Positions 1-7,833 of a stretch of DNA of 51,287 bases are shown here, piece by piece; within the stretch, counting starts at the first letter, position 1; every line of letters begins with the position of its first letter. This stretch comes from an uncultured Lentisphaeria bacterium (GTDB lineage: Bacteria; Verrucomicrobiota; Lentisphaeria; Victivallales; Victivallaceae): positions 1 to 51,287 of the forward strand of contig CAIPAT010000176.1 in the NCBI GenBank assembly GCA_903863035.1, written 5' to 3'. The notes beneath the pieces were generated by a model. The model searched no databases. It was given only the letters and a program-made list of their open reading frames with translations, and had not been told where the DNA came from. Both the position numbers and the translations under genes were made by a program.

Positions 1-219
1 ACGCACGATATCAAGGGGATTGACCCGGATTATTCGCGTCCAAAGGGCAGACCAAACCAGAGTACTTGGGAGTTAGAAATAAGCACATATAGCCGAAATC
101 ATGAATTAAAACGTCCGATGAAAATAATAAAGGAAACCAAGAGAATCAAGGGACATAAAAGACCAATAATCATGGATTCCGCGATGTATTTAATGCTTAA
201 ATGGATACCCCGTTGCTGA
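1..219 (+). CDS. C-terminal end of an unidentified protein, cut by the window edge
   Basis: Frame 1 is open from the first base for 72 codons and ends at TGA 217-219. The predicted tail is basic, rich in Lys and Arg, and contains GRPNQSTWELEI and IKGHKRPIIMDSAMYLMLKW. I do not recognise a family. The lack of any stop over this length and the ordinary composition of the peptide argue mildly for real coding sequence, but the start lies outside the window. It sits beside phage or satellite-like genes, so it may belong to the same element. Confidence 0.3.
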   Translation, partial: THDIKGIDPDYSRPKGRPNQSTWELEISTYSRNHELKRPMKIIKETKRIKGHKRPIIMDSAMYLMLKWIPRC

Positions 220-793
220 CTACGATTACGCACAGCCACAAAGGCCAGACAACAAGGCGGACAATGCCGCCAGCACAGTAACGCATATCGGTGATGACCA
301 TGGCAATATCCGGATTGTTCTTTATTGCCGCAAGTCCCTCATTGCCATCACATGCCGCAACCTGCGTGCACATCAGGAGCCGGCCAACCCGAGCCAACAG
401 GAGATGCTGACTGCCGCCCATGGAAGTCAACATCAACCGTAGACCACCATCATCCGCACTACCCGTACATATCGCATCAGCAGCAACTTAGCGTAGCAGC
501 GAACCTAACCGCTGAACCCGGAGCCGGCCATAACCAACAACCCCGGCAGTATACTTACGCCATCTACAACGCAAGACTGAGTAAGCCTGCACGAGAGAGA
601 TAAACCAGGCATAACGCCGCAGCGAACAACCATAAACCTCGCGGCCCCGTGTATCTCTCCGGCGGTTGATAAGGGGGTGGATAAGCCATGGAACTCGGAT
701 ATAGCACTCATCCAGCGACCCCGTTGTCTATTCGGCTCGGCGGCGGGTTACTAACTGTTATGAGTGCCAGCGCATCCACACTGAATACTCTGT
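220..793. other. No recognised gene (574 bp)
   Basis: This stretch is more G+C-balanced than the A+T-rich DNA at 2.3-7.4 kb. Short open frames occur on both strands, for example a minus-strand frame ending at 197 with a hydrophobic tail (WPLWLCVIVV), but none has a good ribosome binding site or recognisable homology. Because the gene at 794-1405 is transcribed toward this stretch, small phage-type genes could follow it here. I cannot support a specific one. Confidence 0.4.
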
Positions 794-1405
794 TTATAAC
801 TGCGAACAGCCATACGACTTATTTTTCTCTGCCACGATATTAGGCCGGAACTTCGCCACATACGAGATCCAGGAGAAACAGTCATTACGGACTTTATCCA
901 ACTCTGTATCTCCTCTGCGCAGCTTGAACCCGTCATGCCGGTAACTCAGGCCGCTCTTGGGCTCACTGACATGGATACGCCCAACAGCAGAGTCAACATC
1001 AAGCATTTTCGCCCAGTATTTTTCCGCGCTTATACGATGCACAAAGCTGCCCTGGACCACATTGGCGTTGTAGTACAAAACGACGTGCCAATGGCCCATG
1101 CTGTCGTCATTCTCACGCTCAAACCGCCAGACATATTCAACGTCGCCGTAAGCTGACCGTTCATGGCGAATGAAGTCAGCGAGAAAGCGGGTGAACAGTT
1201 CATTACCGGCAGCCGTTGCGTATCCGGCCGGAAACAGAACAGACATCATAATAACGAAAACTTGGGAGTGCCGCTGCTGCATACTTATCAGCCGTTGCCG
1301 GAGCTCACCAAGTATTTCCTTATGGCAGCAGAAGCCGAGTTCTGCATTGGTGTTTATCTTCAGGTCCTGGAACGATTCGTGGAACGTCTTAAGGTAATCT
1401 TTCAT
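794..1405 (-). CDS. YagK/YfjJ (inovirus Gp2-like) domain protein
   Basis: The 203-residue product has the layout of the YagK/YfjJ C-terminal domain family (inovirus Gp2 proteins), found in filamentous phages and in cryptic prophages such as E. coli CP4-57. Visible marks are an N-terminal segment on friends of recoding 'RQRLISMQQRHSQVFVIMMS', then a YVWRFERE strand followed by GHWHVVLYYN (about residues 105-120), equivalent to the family's conserved His-containing strand, then a C-terminal KVRNDCFSWISYVAKF block. The family is assumed to act in phage replication, but the function is not firmly established. The ATG at 1403-1405 has GGAGA about 6 bases upstream. Its neighbours are an AlpA-like gene and a primase-helicase-like gene, which suits a mobile element. 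Confident as a family member, uncertain as to activity. Confidence 0.72.
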   Translation of the reverse strand: MKDYLKTFHESFQDLKINTNAELGFCCHKEILGELRQRLISMQQRHSQVFVIMMSVLFPAGYATAAGNELFTRFLADFIRHERSAYGDVEYVWRFERENDDSMGHWHVVLYYNANVVQGSFVHRISAEKYWAKMLDVDSAVGRIHVSEPKSGLSYRHDGFKLRRGDTELDKVRNDCFSWISYVAKFRPNIVAEKNKSYGCSQL

Positions 1406-1499
1406 CTTCTGTTTCTCCGGTTGGTAATGAATGTTTTGGAACTATTTAATACCAGGAACGAATAAAAAATAACAGAGTACAGTAACCCGGGAGTTGAGT

Positions 1500-1550
1500 A
1501 TGAAGAAGGCAAGCGTAGAGAGTATTTCTCTTGGATGGATTACAGCTTAA
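1500..1550 (+). CDS. Possible 16-residue leader ORF
   Basis: An ATG at 1500 preceded by GGGAG with a 6-base spacer opens a frame MKKASVESISLGWITA and stops at TAA 1548-1550. The ribosome binding site is better than that of the AlpA-like gene downstream. The stop codon lies inside the 1542-1556 palindrome. It may be a leader peptide or chance; nothing else supports it. Confidence 0.25.
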   Translation: MKKASVESISLGWITA

Positions 1551-1556
1551 AGCTGT
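1542..1556. promoter_or_regulatory. 15-bp perfect palindrome, candidate operator
   Basis: The arms ACAGCTT (1542-1548) and AAGCTGT (1550-1556) flank one central A. The site lies in the 343-bp divergent region between the YfjJ-like gene (-) and the AlpA-like gene (+), where a repressor or excisionase-type regulator would be expected to bind. The role is inferred from position and symmetry only. Confidence 0.4.
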
Positions 1557-1748
1557 CTGTTAAAGCTTTGTCTTTTATGGTTAATAAAAGGTTTGAATCT
1601 TATATGCTTTAATATGAGCCAATACTATTTACCGATGCGATTTCCCTCGTCATATATTATAAGGAGAATTTATGCGGAGATGTGATCTTAAATAATAAAA
1701 AAAATAGCTCGAATATCCTATAACCAAAATAGGAATTTAAATTTCACC

Positions 1749-2102
1749 ATGAATACTCAAACAAAAATCAGAATCCAAAGTGTCAAACTGATCGCCCGCT
1801 TCCTTAGAATTATGGCCGATACAGATTTGTTACCCGTTCCAGAAATGAACGAAATAATTGCCCAACTTAAGCACCTTGCCGAACACCGAGAAGCATTGCC
1901 TGCAATAGTTCCCCGGCTGATAGACCAGGCCGAGGCCGCAGCCATGCTTTCAATCGGGATTTCCAACTTTAAAACTCTTGAAAAATCAAATGCATTCCCA
2001 TTCAAACGCAGGAAAATCGGGGGTGCTGTAAGATATTTGAATATCGATATTTTCCAGTACATACTAGTCGAGGACACAACTAAAGACAGCGAAGAGATAT
2101 AG
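1749..2102 (+). CDS. AlpA/excisionase-like winged-helix DNA-binding protein
   Basis: The 117-residue product ends in a MerR/AlpA-type winged helix: RLIDQAEAAAMLSIGISNFKTL (helix-turn-helix, about residues 57-80) followed by a basic wing with KRRKIGGAVRYLNIDIFQYI (about 86-106), where the 'GGAVRY' strand and the final helix match the helix_turn_helix_17/AlpA pattern. The N-terminal 50 residues are helical and unassigned. Such proteins control excision and transcription of integrated elements. No integrase is visible in the window, so it may instead regulate the neighbouring YfjJ-like or helicase-like genes. The upstream AGGA is about 14 bases from the ATG, so the start is not certain. Confidence 0.65.
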   Translation: MNTQTKIRIQSVKLIARFLRIMADTDLLPVPEMNEIIAQLKHLAEHREALPAIVPRLIDQAEAAAMLSIGISNFKTLEKSNAFPFKRRKIGGAVRYLNIDIFQYILVEDTTKDSEEI

Positions 2103-2528
2103 CAATAAAAGGCCTCCCATTCATGCTTGTTGCCGACTGAGCGGCAATGCCAATACGAATCCGACAGGACGTTGATTCACGCAGAATTAATCCCACTTGC
2201 CACCCCGTAGTTTCTCAACGTATAGCGTGGCAAGCCGCATTCAAGTACTCCGGTTTAAGATAGCGGTTTTCGATATGCAAACAACCCAATCCTGCCATTT
2301 TACTGTGAATGTAATATTCTAAATATACGAGTCCAAAATATTTAAATTTACGTTTCTATTCCAACGGTTCTTTCGGTACGTATTCTATCATTATTGAGTG
2401 CAGAAAAATATAGGGAACATAAATTAGTAAGGAATCGAAAGTTCTTCCCGGCAGGCATCGTCGAAGTGTCATAGAACGCATCGGAATAAATTCAGATTAT
2501 TAGATATCTGCAAACTCTATTTATGTTT
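2103..2528. other. Intergenic region with no supported gene (426 bp)
   Basis: The stretch separates the convergent AlpA-like and helicase-like genes. A minus-strand frame beginning with ATG near 2298 reads MAGLGCLHIENRYLKPEYL and stops after 27 codons; it could be a remnant of a longer gene but is too short to assign. I see no clear terminator or repeat. Confidence 0.35.
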
Positions 2529-4610
2529 CTATAGCCATTGTTTATTTTTCGGCTTACTCCCGGTCCCTTCCGTTGTTAATTTCTTAACCATTGAAAGGGA
2601 AAGCCCAAGTTTATCTGCAATTGCCTGCCCCTTGAGTCCATTATAACGGAGTTGCAAAACATCAGCAATTAATTGTCTCCGGGGCCTTTTTAAGGGATCG
2701 GGCCATTTGGGCTCGTGGTTTTTGATTTTGATAAAAGTCGGATGTCCAGCATTGAAGTCCAGTTTACAGATAAATTTCGTTTCTCCCTTAAAAAGACTTT
2801 CAACATTTACAGATATTTTCAGGATGCCTTCGTCGGTGGTTCTATTTTTTACTTTTATTACGCTGTCCACTGAAAGCTTGTTAGTCTCTTTTTCGGCGTC
2901 GGCAACAACCACAATTGCCCAACCGGATCTTTTGAATTCTCTAATAAGATTATTTTGTATAGCCAAAGATTCTATGGAGTTCGAGAAAAGATTATCAAGA
3001 ACTAACAGTTTTCTTTCCTGTTGCATCTGATTACCCATAGACGCGGCTTGAAAGTTGACAAACTCGGCAATTTGAAAGTCTTGCAGGCCCAGTCGTTTAT
3101 CAATATTATTCCAGGAGAAATTGCTGAAGCAGTTAGTACCATCCTTTCTCATTGGAAACGGTTGTGGATGCGAACCACTAAAAGGTAAAATTGGATTTGC
3201 GAATTGTTCAAACGGTATTTTGTCTCTGTCTGTGAAGACTTTTAATATCGTCATCAACTTTTCTCCAAGTGAAAAATAGCCGCCATCCTCTCCATACAGG
3301 TAAAGCACTGTAGCTGGCTTGCCGCCTGAACACCAGCCTTCAAAAGCTCGTAATCCACGCGACAAAGCAAAGGCCATATTTAAGGTGAACCATGTGGTAC
3401 TGTCCGAATCGCGAACAATTGATGTTGCTGATCTTGAATATATGAATGGCGACATTAACAGGGGCCTGCTTGGGGCCAGCCGCGACAAGTCATTTCTGAA
3501 TTCCTTCAAACTTAACGGCAGCGACGGATCCTTGGTGGACATGACTTTTTCGAACTCGTCAACTGTATAAATAACAGGAATCGGCTTAGAACGTCTTGAA
3601 GGAACTTCTAGGTCGATTCCATCGTCAAGATATGATACATATTTGAATTCTTTCACTCCTATCTGATCAAGTTTATTTTTAACGGCCTTTGAGGTATTAT
3701 AAACAAGCTTACCTCCCTGTCCGGAGTGTTCCTTAAGGAGGTAATATACTCTATGATCTTTCAGTAAACTCCAATCAAAATTGGAAATGGTTTTTCCTTC
3801 GCCCAACCATGAGATCCAAGTGATTTCGGAAACCCTTGCCCGGTCAAGTAAAAGCTGATTGATTCCGGCAAGCTCAATTGAATCAGTTAAGATTACAATT
3901 GGCATTGAGTTCATCCGATTGAAAGCATTAAATAAAGGAAACGTATTGTTTTCTGATGAAAAAGGAAAAAAGCAGTAATGATTTGTAGGAAAACGGCAAG
4001 TTGGAATTAAAACTTTCTTTTCCCCTAAATATTTAATTAGTATTAATCCATAGGATATCCCGCATACGCGATACTCACAAATATTTATAAAATATTCAAG
4101 AAATGCTTTTGAATCCCACTCAAACATTGGACTCAATTTTACATGGTCTATTGGAGTATCTTTATTAATATCCAGCAATTGTGCTAGCTGGAAGATTGCA
4201 TCATCAAGACTGGTGGCTTTAAAACACCGGTACAAATTTATAATTGGAGTTACCAGGGGCGGAACGTCTTTGGCGCATATGCCCAATTCTTCGAGAATTG
4301 ACGCAGTGCCAATATCCCTTATATATAGCTCGCGACCTTCATGATCAACATAAGTCATTTTCCAGAAATGACCTTCCTTTGTGAAGTGGATTGTATAAGT
4401 GTTTTTATCTGACGCTTTAATAGTCATTCCGCCGAAGCACTTTAAAAAGTTGTCCTGGGATGTTTGTAAAAAATATTCAATTTTGCTGGCAAGGCATATC
4501 TTGTCTTCAGTTTCGTAATCACGAGGAATTAAATCCGCTTTCATGTTTTTGAAATCATGAATTAAATAATTTTCGATATAGTCATCATATTCATCCATAA
4601 AAATACCCAT
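2529..4610 (-). CDS. Primase-helicase-like replication protein with degenerate P-loop
   Basis: The protein (693 residues from ATG 4610; a TTG at 4661 would give 710) follows the plan of phage/plasmid primase-helicases. Residue numbers here use the 710-residue form. A TOPRIM-like segment lies at about 250-345, but the usual PDAD-type acidic motif is replaced (YYLLKEHSGQGG). A RepA/DnaB-type AAA_25 ATPase fold covers about 400-640: TTWFTLNMAFALSRG and VLYLYGEDGG match the strands after the P-loop, and KLLVLDNL (551-558) matches Walker B. The P-loop itself reads VRDSDSTT (416-423), so both glycines and the lysine are gone. A C-terminal HTH lies at 664-698 (GQAIADKLGLSLSMVKK). ATP hydrolysis is therefore unlikely. 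It may be a structural or regulatory derivative of a replication helicase, or a decaying gene; the frame is intact over 2 kb. No strong ribosome binding site is seen at any candidate start. Confidence 0.6.
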   Translation of the reverse strand: MGIFMDEYDDYIENYLIHDFKNMKADLIPRDYETEDKICLASKIEYFLQTSQDNFLKCFGGMTIKASDKNTYTIHFTKEGHFWKMTYVDHEGRELYIRDIGTASILEELGICAKDVPPLVTPIINLYRCFKATSLDDAIFQLAQLLDINKDTPIDHVKLSPMFEWDSKAFLEYFINICEYRVCGISYGLILIKYLGEKKVLIPTCRFPTNHYCFFPFSSENNTFPLFNAFNRMNSMPIVILTDSIELAGINQLLLDRARVSEITWISWLGEGKTISNFDWSLLKDHRVYYLLKEHSGQGGKLVYNTSKAVKNKLDQIGVKEFKYVSYLDDGIDLEVPSRRSKPIPVIYTVDEFEKVMSTKDPSLPLSLKEFRNDLSRLAPSRPLLMSPFIYSRSATSIVRDSDSTTWFTLNMAFALSRGLRAFEGWCSGGKPATVLYLYGEDGGYFSLGEKLMTILKVFTDRDKIPFEQFANPILPFSGSHPQPFPMRKDGTNCFSNFSWNNIDKRLGLQDFQIAEFVNFQAASMGNQMQQERKLLVLDNLFSNSIESLAIQNNLIREFKRSGWAIVVVADAEKETNKLSVDSVIKVKNRTTDEGILKISVNVESLFKGETKFICKLDFNAGHPTFIKIKNHEPKWPDPLKRPRRQLIADVLQLRYNGLKGQAIADKLGLSLSMVKKLTTEGTGSKPKNKQWL

Positions 4611-5170
4611 CAATAATTGCTTGCGATTATCATGCCTCTTTGATTGAAATCTTTCTGTCAATAATATAGCAGTTCTATTTTAAAAAATACAGGCACTCTT
4701 CCACCAATCCTCCGGGAACGCCAATACGACAAGGATTGCCGGGTTTCCGGCGCATGAATCGTCGATTTCGGCTTTGCCTAACTTGGCCGATCTACAATAG
4801 GGATGGATATTCAAGATGTGTCGTTGGTCAGTCAGTTTCGTTTGACAACGGCCAGACCGAATGCATTACATCCAGATGGACAAACTCTGACGGCGGTCTA
4901 TGGTAACTGCCGAAACAAAGGCACCGGGACAAACTTCTCCACGTCTGGTCACATATCTAGACCGGAAAGAAACAGGTCGTGGATGTTGTCTTGACCATCA
5001 ACAGTTAATTCCCTAGAACTAACTTCATGTCGCAGATTAAACATAATAGCAAAATTGTCAGTCACTCAATCAGTTATATCTTTACAAATGAATATACTTC
5101 ACCGCCTATAATAAATAATTTTACTAGCTTAAAATATCGAGTTGAGTACCCACAGACAGCCTAGCTCTAT

Positions 5171-5200
5171 ATAAAGTTATATAAAGTTATAATAGTTATA
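5171..5200. repeat. Tandem 10-bp A+T-rich repeats (iteron-like)
   Basis: ATAAAGTTAT occurs twice head to tail at 5171-5180 and 5181-5190. The core AGTTATA appears three times (5175-5181, 5185-5191, 5194-5200) at a spacing of about one helical turn. Helically phased repeats in A+T-rich DNA suit a cooperative protein binding site, either for control of a flanking gene or as replication iterons. Confidence 0.5.
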
Positions 5201-5215
5201 GATAGATAAATAATT

Positions 5216-5251
5216 ATTACTGTTTAAATAGTTTTTATTAATTACAGTAAT
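5216..5251. repeat. Inverted repeat in A+T-rich intergenic DNA
   Basis: ATTACTGT (5216-5223) and ACAGTAAT (5244-5251) form perfect 8-base arms with a 20-base spacer. An overlapping pair, AATTACAG (5240-5247) and CTGTAATT (5285-5292), extends the symmetry to the right. In such A+T-rich DNA some symmetry is expected by chance, so this is weak support for an operator or cruciform. Confidence 0.3.
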
Positions 5252-5525
5252 CTTTATTGATGATAATAATTATTTAAATAATTTCTGTAATTATAATAAT
5301 AATGGTTATTTAATTATAAAAATGAAATAATGCAGATCGTTCGCAGGCCGATGAAATCCAGAGATACCGATGCTTTGGATTTGATAATTTATTAAATATC
5401 TTTCATTGAATGTATAATTATTATTGAAGTAATTTTTATTATTTAAAAGAATATAAAATTGGAATATCCGTAATTCCGGCTTACTATATACTATCAAAAC
5501 CATCTGTATAGCAAGGAGCCCGATA

Positions 5526-6986
5526 ATGAGAATTCTTTTTTCTTGGCTTAGATTCAATGACCTGGAGGCGTTCAGAAAGAATGCTCCAGCTCCAGTCGTG
5601 GATGAGATTGAAAAGTTGCGGACGGAATATACAAGCGATCCTGACAGTAACGTCCCGCTTACCTCATTACTTGATCAGGCTTTGTTTGAGAAAGTGTATC
5701 TGTTTCATCACTGCAAACTGCCGTTTGAAAAGGAATTCATGGCCTGGCTCAGGCCGGATATAGAGTTCGTATTTCTGGAAATAAAAAACATAAACGATTC
5801 TGTAGAAATCATCGAAAAACTGCATATTGAAATTGCCCAAACGACCAATGGATTTAAAAAGGATTTCGGAATACTACGGAATTGCGGGACTCAAGCAGTA
5901 CAAGACGCTTTTGTAACGCCTGCATTCCAGAGTTGTACTTGTTATTATGAGATAAAAAACAGTAAAATTATTGAGATAAAGCCCCCTGGACAAGATCCAA
6001 AATCAGCGTTGAAACCTGTGGGGTTCGAGAATATCATTGGTGCAAGTCAGGAAACCGCGAATATTTTGCATCGCGCAGGCATCGCAGCGAAAAATCCTGA
6101 TCCGGTATTAATCACAGGCGAAAGAGGAACAGGTAAAAAGGAACTTGCCAAGGCCATTGCCCTGGCAAGTTCAAAAACTCCGCTTGAAGTGATAAAATGT
6201 ATTGCCTCAAATTACAAGGATTTTGATCAGGAATTATTGGGAACCGAACATTCCGATGGCATTCTGAAAAAAGCAAATAAAGGCACTTTGGTTCTGGATG
6301 GAATCGATAAGTGCAACTTTATGACGCAACTGTTGTTATTGAAAACTTTAAAAGATTATAAAGACCATTGTGAGTTTAAGACTGTAGGAAAAGACAAGAC
6401 TGAAAATTCCAAGTTCAGAATCATCGCCACAGCAACCCGTAACTTACTAGAACTGGTAAAGAAAAATGAGTTCCTTGAAGATTTGTATTATATGCTGGCT
6501 TATATCTCGATTGAAACCATCCCGCTATGCGACCAGACTCCAGATATTCTTTTATTGGCGCATCATTTTCTGGAAGAAGTCAACAAGCAGCATAAGGCTG
6601 AAAATTCTGGCTATGTATTCAAAACACTTTCTTCTGAAGCAAGAAAGGCATTGGCACTGCATTTGTGGCCCGGAAATATCAGTGAATTGCGCCTGGTTAT
6701 CAGGCAAGCAGTTATTTTCTCCAATGACAATATCATTGAAAAGAATGATTTACCAATAATCACAAGCGGTAAAGACACTGCACTATTGCGAAAAATGCCA
6801 TTAGTACAAGGCTTTAATATGAAAAATGAAATTGATAAACTCCAGCGCGATTATATTGAACGAGCGCTAAAGCAAGCAGATAACAAAAAAACTGATGCGG
6901 CAAAGGCACTGGGCTTAGGAAGCTATCAGGCGTTAGATACAAAGATGAAATCACTGGGGATGAAGGATCTCAACAAAAAAAAGTAA
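5526..6986 (+). CDS. CARF-like sensor + sigma-54-activator-type AAA+ domain lacking GAFTGA + Fis-type HTH
   Basis: The 486-residue protein has three parts. Residues 1-155 begin MRILFSWL and contain a Rossmann-like strand (FEKVYLF), then FGILRNCGTQAVQDA (114-128), which resembles the GTxxx nucleotide-binding motif of the CARF domain in RtcR-type regulators. Residues 165-400 are a sigma-54-activator AAA+ domain: Walker A GERGTGKK (198-205), Walker B LVLDGI (255-260), ATATRNL (301-307), WPGNISEL (381-388). Residues 440-480 form a Fis-type HTH. However, the GAFTGA loop expected after LLGTE (237-241) is deleted, the Walker B glutamate is glycine (259), and both arginine-finger positions in FxxDLYYxL are Leu 317 and Met 323. 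It should bind ATP but is unlikely to open sigma-54 promoters; a repressor or ligand-gated DNA binder is more plausible. AAGGAG precedes the ATG. Ligand unknown. Confidence 0.7.
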   Translation: MRILFSWLRFNDLEAFRKNAPAPVVDEIEKLRTEYTSDPDSNVPLTSLLDQALFEKVYLFHHCKLPFEKEFMAWLRPDIEFVFLEIKNINDSVEIIEKLHIEIAQTTNGFKKDFGILRNCGTQAVQDAFVTPAFQSCTCYYEIKNSKIIEIKPPGQDPKSALKPVGFENIIGASQETANILHRAGIAAKNPDPVLITGERGTGKKELAKAIALASSKTPLEVIKCIASNYKDFDQELLGTEHSDGILKKANKGTLVLDGIDKCNFMTQLLLLKTLKDYKDHCEFKTVGKDKTENSKFRIIATATRNLLELVKKNEFLEDLYYMLAYISIETIPLCDQTPDILLLAHHFLEEVNKQHKAENSGYVFKTLSSEARKALALHLWPGNISELRLVIRQAVIFSNDNIIEKNDLPIITSGKDTALLRKMPLVQGFNMKNEIDKLQRDYIERALKQADNKKTDAAKALGLGSYQALDTKMKSLGMKDLNKKK

Positions 6987-7036
6987 TACGATACGTCAGT
7001 TAAGTTTTTTTGATGGTTTGACCTCTGTTTTTTTTG

Positions 7037-7210
7037 CATAGTTATTTTGAGATCGGAAATCGACAAGTCCATCCGGAAGCGTTTATTTACCTTCCAGGTG
7101 AACAAGTATATCATCTGAATGCTTATCCGCGAATTATTGTTGAACCGTGAGAAACAGCATTGGAATTTATTTGGTTGACAGTTGAGGATATAGCTCAAGT
7201 ACAGTTATGA
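7037..7210 (+). pseudogene. Broken reading frame with one internal stop
   Basis: A protein-like frame runs from about 7037 (SYFEIGNRQVHPEAFIYLPG) through QVYHLNAYPRIIVEP, meets TGA at 7148-7150, and continues in the same frame as ETALEFIWLTVEDIAQVQL to TGA 7208-7210. The composition on both sides of the stop is like ordinary protein, which suggests a decayed gene or gene tail. No family is recognised, and chance cannot be excluded. Confidence 0.3.
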
Positions 7211-7338
7211 TTTTTGTAATAAAAAAGATGGACTTTACGATTTGGAAGTGTATTTTACCTTATGCTTTCCTATACGCCTTAGAGTTTAAGGCAGGGAAAT
7301 TAGCTCAAAAAAAAACGTTAAAGAAGTGGTGCCATCCG

Positions 7339-7382
7339 GTACCATTTAGGGGGCTAAAAGTACCTAAAAGTACCAATTTAGG
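7339..7382. repeat. Short direct repeats
   Basis: GTACCATTTAGG (7339-7350) recurs almost exactly as GTACCAATTTAGG (7370-7382), and between them CTAAAAGTAC occurs twice in tandem (7354-7363, 7364-7373). The cluster lies between two decayed frames, near the right border of the accessory region. It could be a protein-binding array or a recombination scar. Confidence 0.4.
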
Positions 7383-7425
7383 CGATTCTTTTTTCAAGCT
7401 GTAAATCAGTCAAATTAGACTATTT

Positions 7426-7753
7426 TTAGCTCAATACGCCTTGTTTATGACGAAGCTGAGGGAAAAACTTGAGCATCAATAATGCTCTTATGCTCCACCA
7501 TTTTTCTGCCTTTGAAGGCAGGGCAACAGGTGTGGTTTTATTTGCCCATCTGAATATATCCAGCATCCTTAAGCAAGCACGACAGGGTTGAGGTTCCAAA
7601 TTTCCGACCAATTTCATTCTCAAATTGAGCATTGATTATTGGCGTAGTCCATATATCTTCTCCCCGGTGCTTAAAGAACGGTATCTTTTTTATTGTCAAA
7701 ACGCCAGCAAAATTACAGTCTTTCCGTATTTCTCGCCGCCAATGCGGCTCAGT
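7426..7753 (-). pseudogene. Frameshifted remnant of an unidentified protein
   Basis: Read on the minus strand from 7753, one frame gives TEPHWRREIRKDCNFAG, then FFKHRGEDIWTTPIINAQFE and FGTSTLSCLLKDAGYIQMGK, ending at TAA 7538-7540. At that point a second frame continues NKTTPVALPSKAEKWWSIRA and ends at 7426. Joined by a single frameshift they give a plausible C-terminal region of about 105 residues. There is no start codon, and a stop lies immediately upstream. The WTTPIINAQFE...LLKDAGY stretch resembles a winged-helix region such as those of transposases or replication proteins, but I cannot name the family. It marks the right edge of the accessory region. Confidence 0.4.
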
Positions 7754-7833
7754 TCAAGAATATGACAGATAGTAGTACAGAAAATACTTTTTACCACGAA
7801 AAACACTTTTAAATTTGTGTCCCATTTTGACTG

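Larger units (their letters stand above)
4611..5525. other. Long A+T-rich intergenic region (about 0.9 kb)
   Basis: No gene can be supported. The left half (4660-5000) has short frames without ribosome binding sites. The right half (about 5040-5510) is strikingly A+T-rich and contains tandem repeats (5171-5200) and several inverted repeats. It separates the divergently oriented helicase-like and CARF-AAA+ genes, so it must carry the promoters of both, and it has the look of an origin or a multi-site regulatory region. Confidence 0.5.

Noticed and set aside
197..433. Minus-strand frame with a receiver-domain-like string (GLAAIKNNPDIAMVITDMRY).
   Set aside because: The stretch resembles a response regulator only for about 20 residues. 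The rest does not continue as a receiver domain, there is no ribosome binding site, and the overall frame is short.
4803..4994. A 63-codon plus-strand frame in the gap before the CARF-AAA+ gene.
   Set aside because: Composition is not protein-like, there is no ribosome binding site and no homology is recognised.
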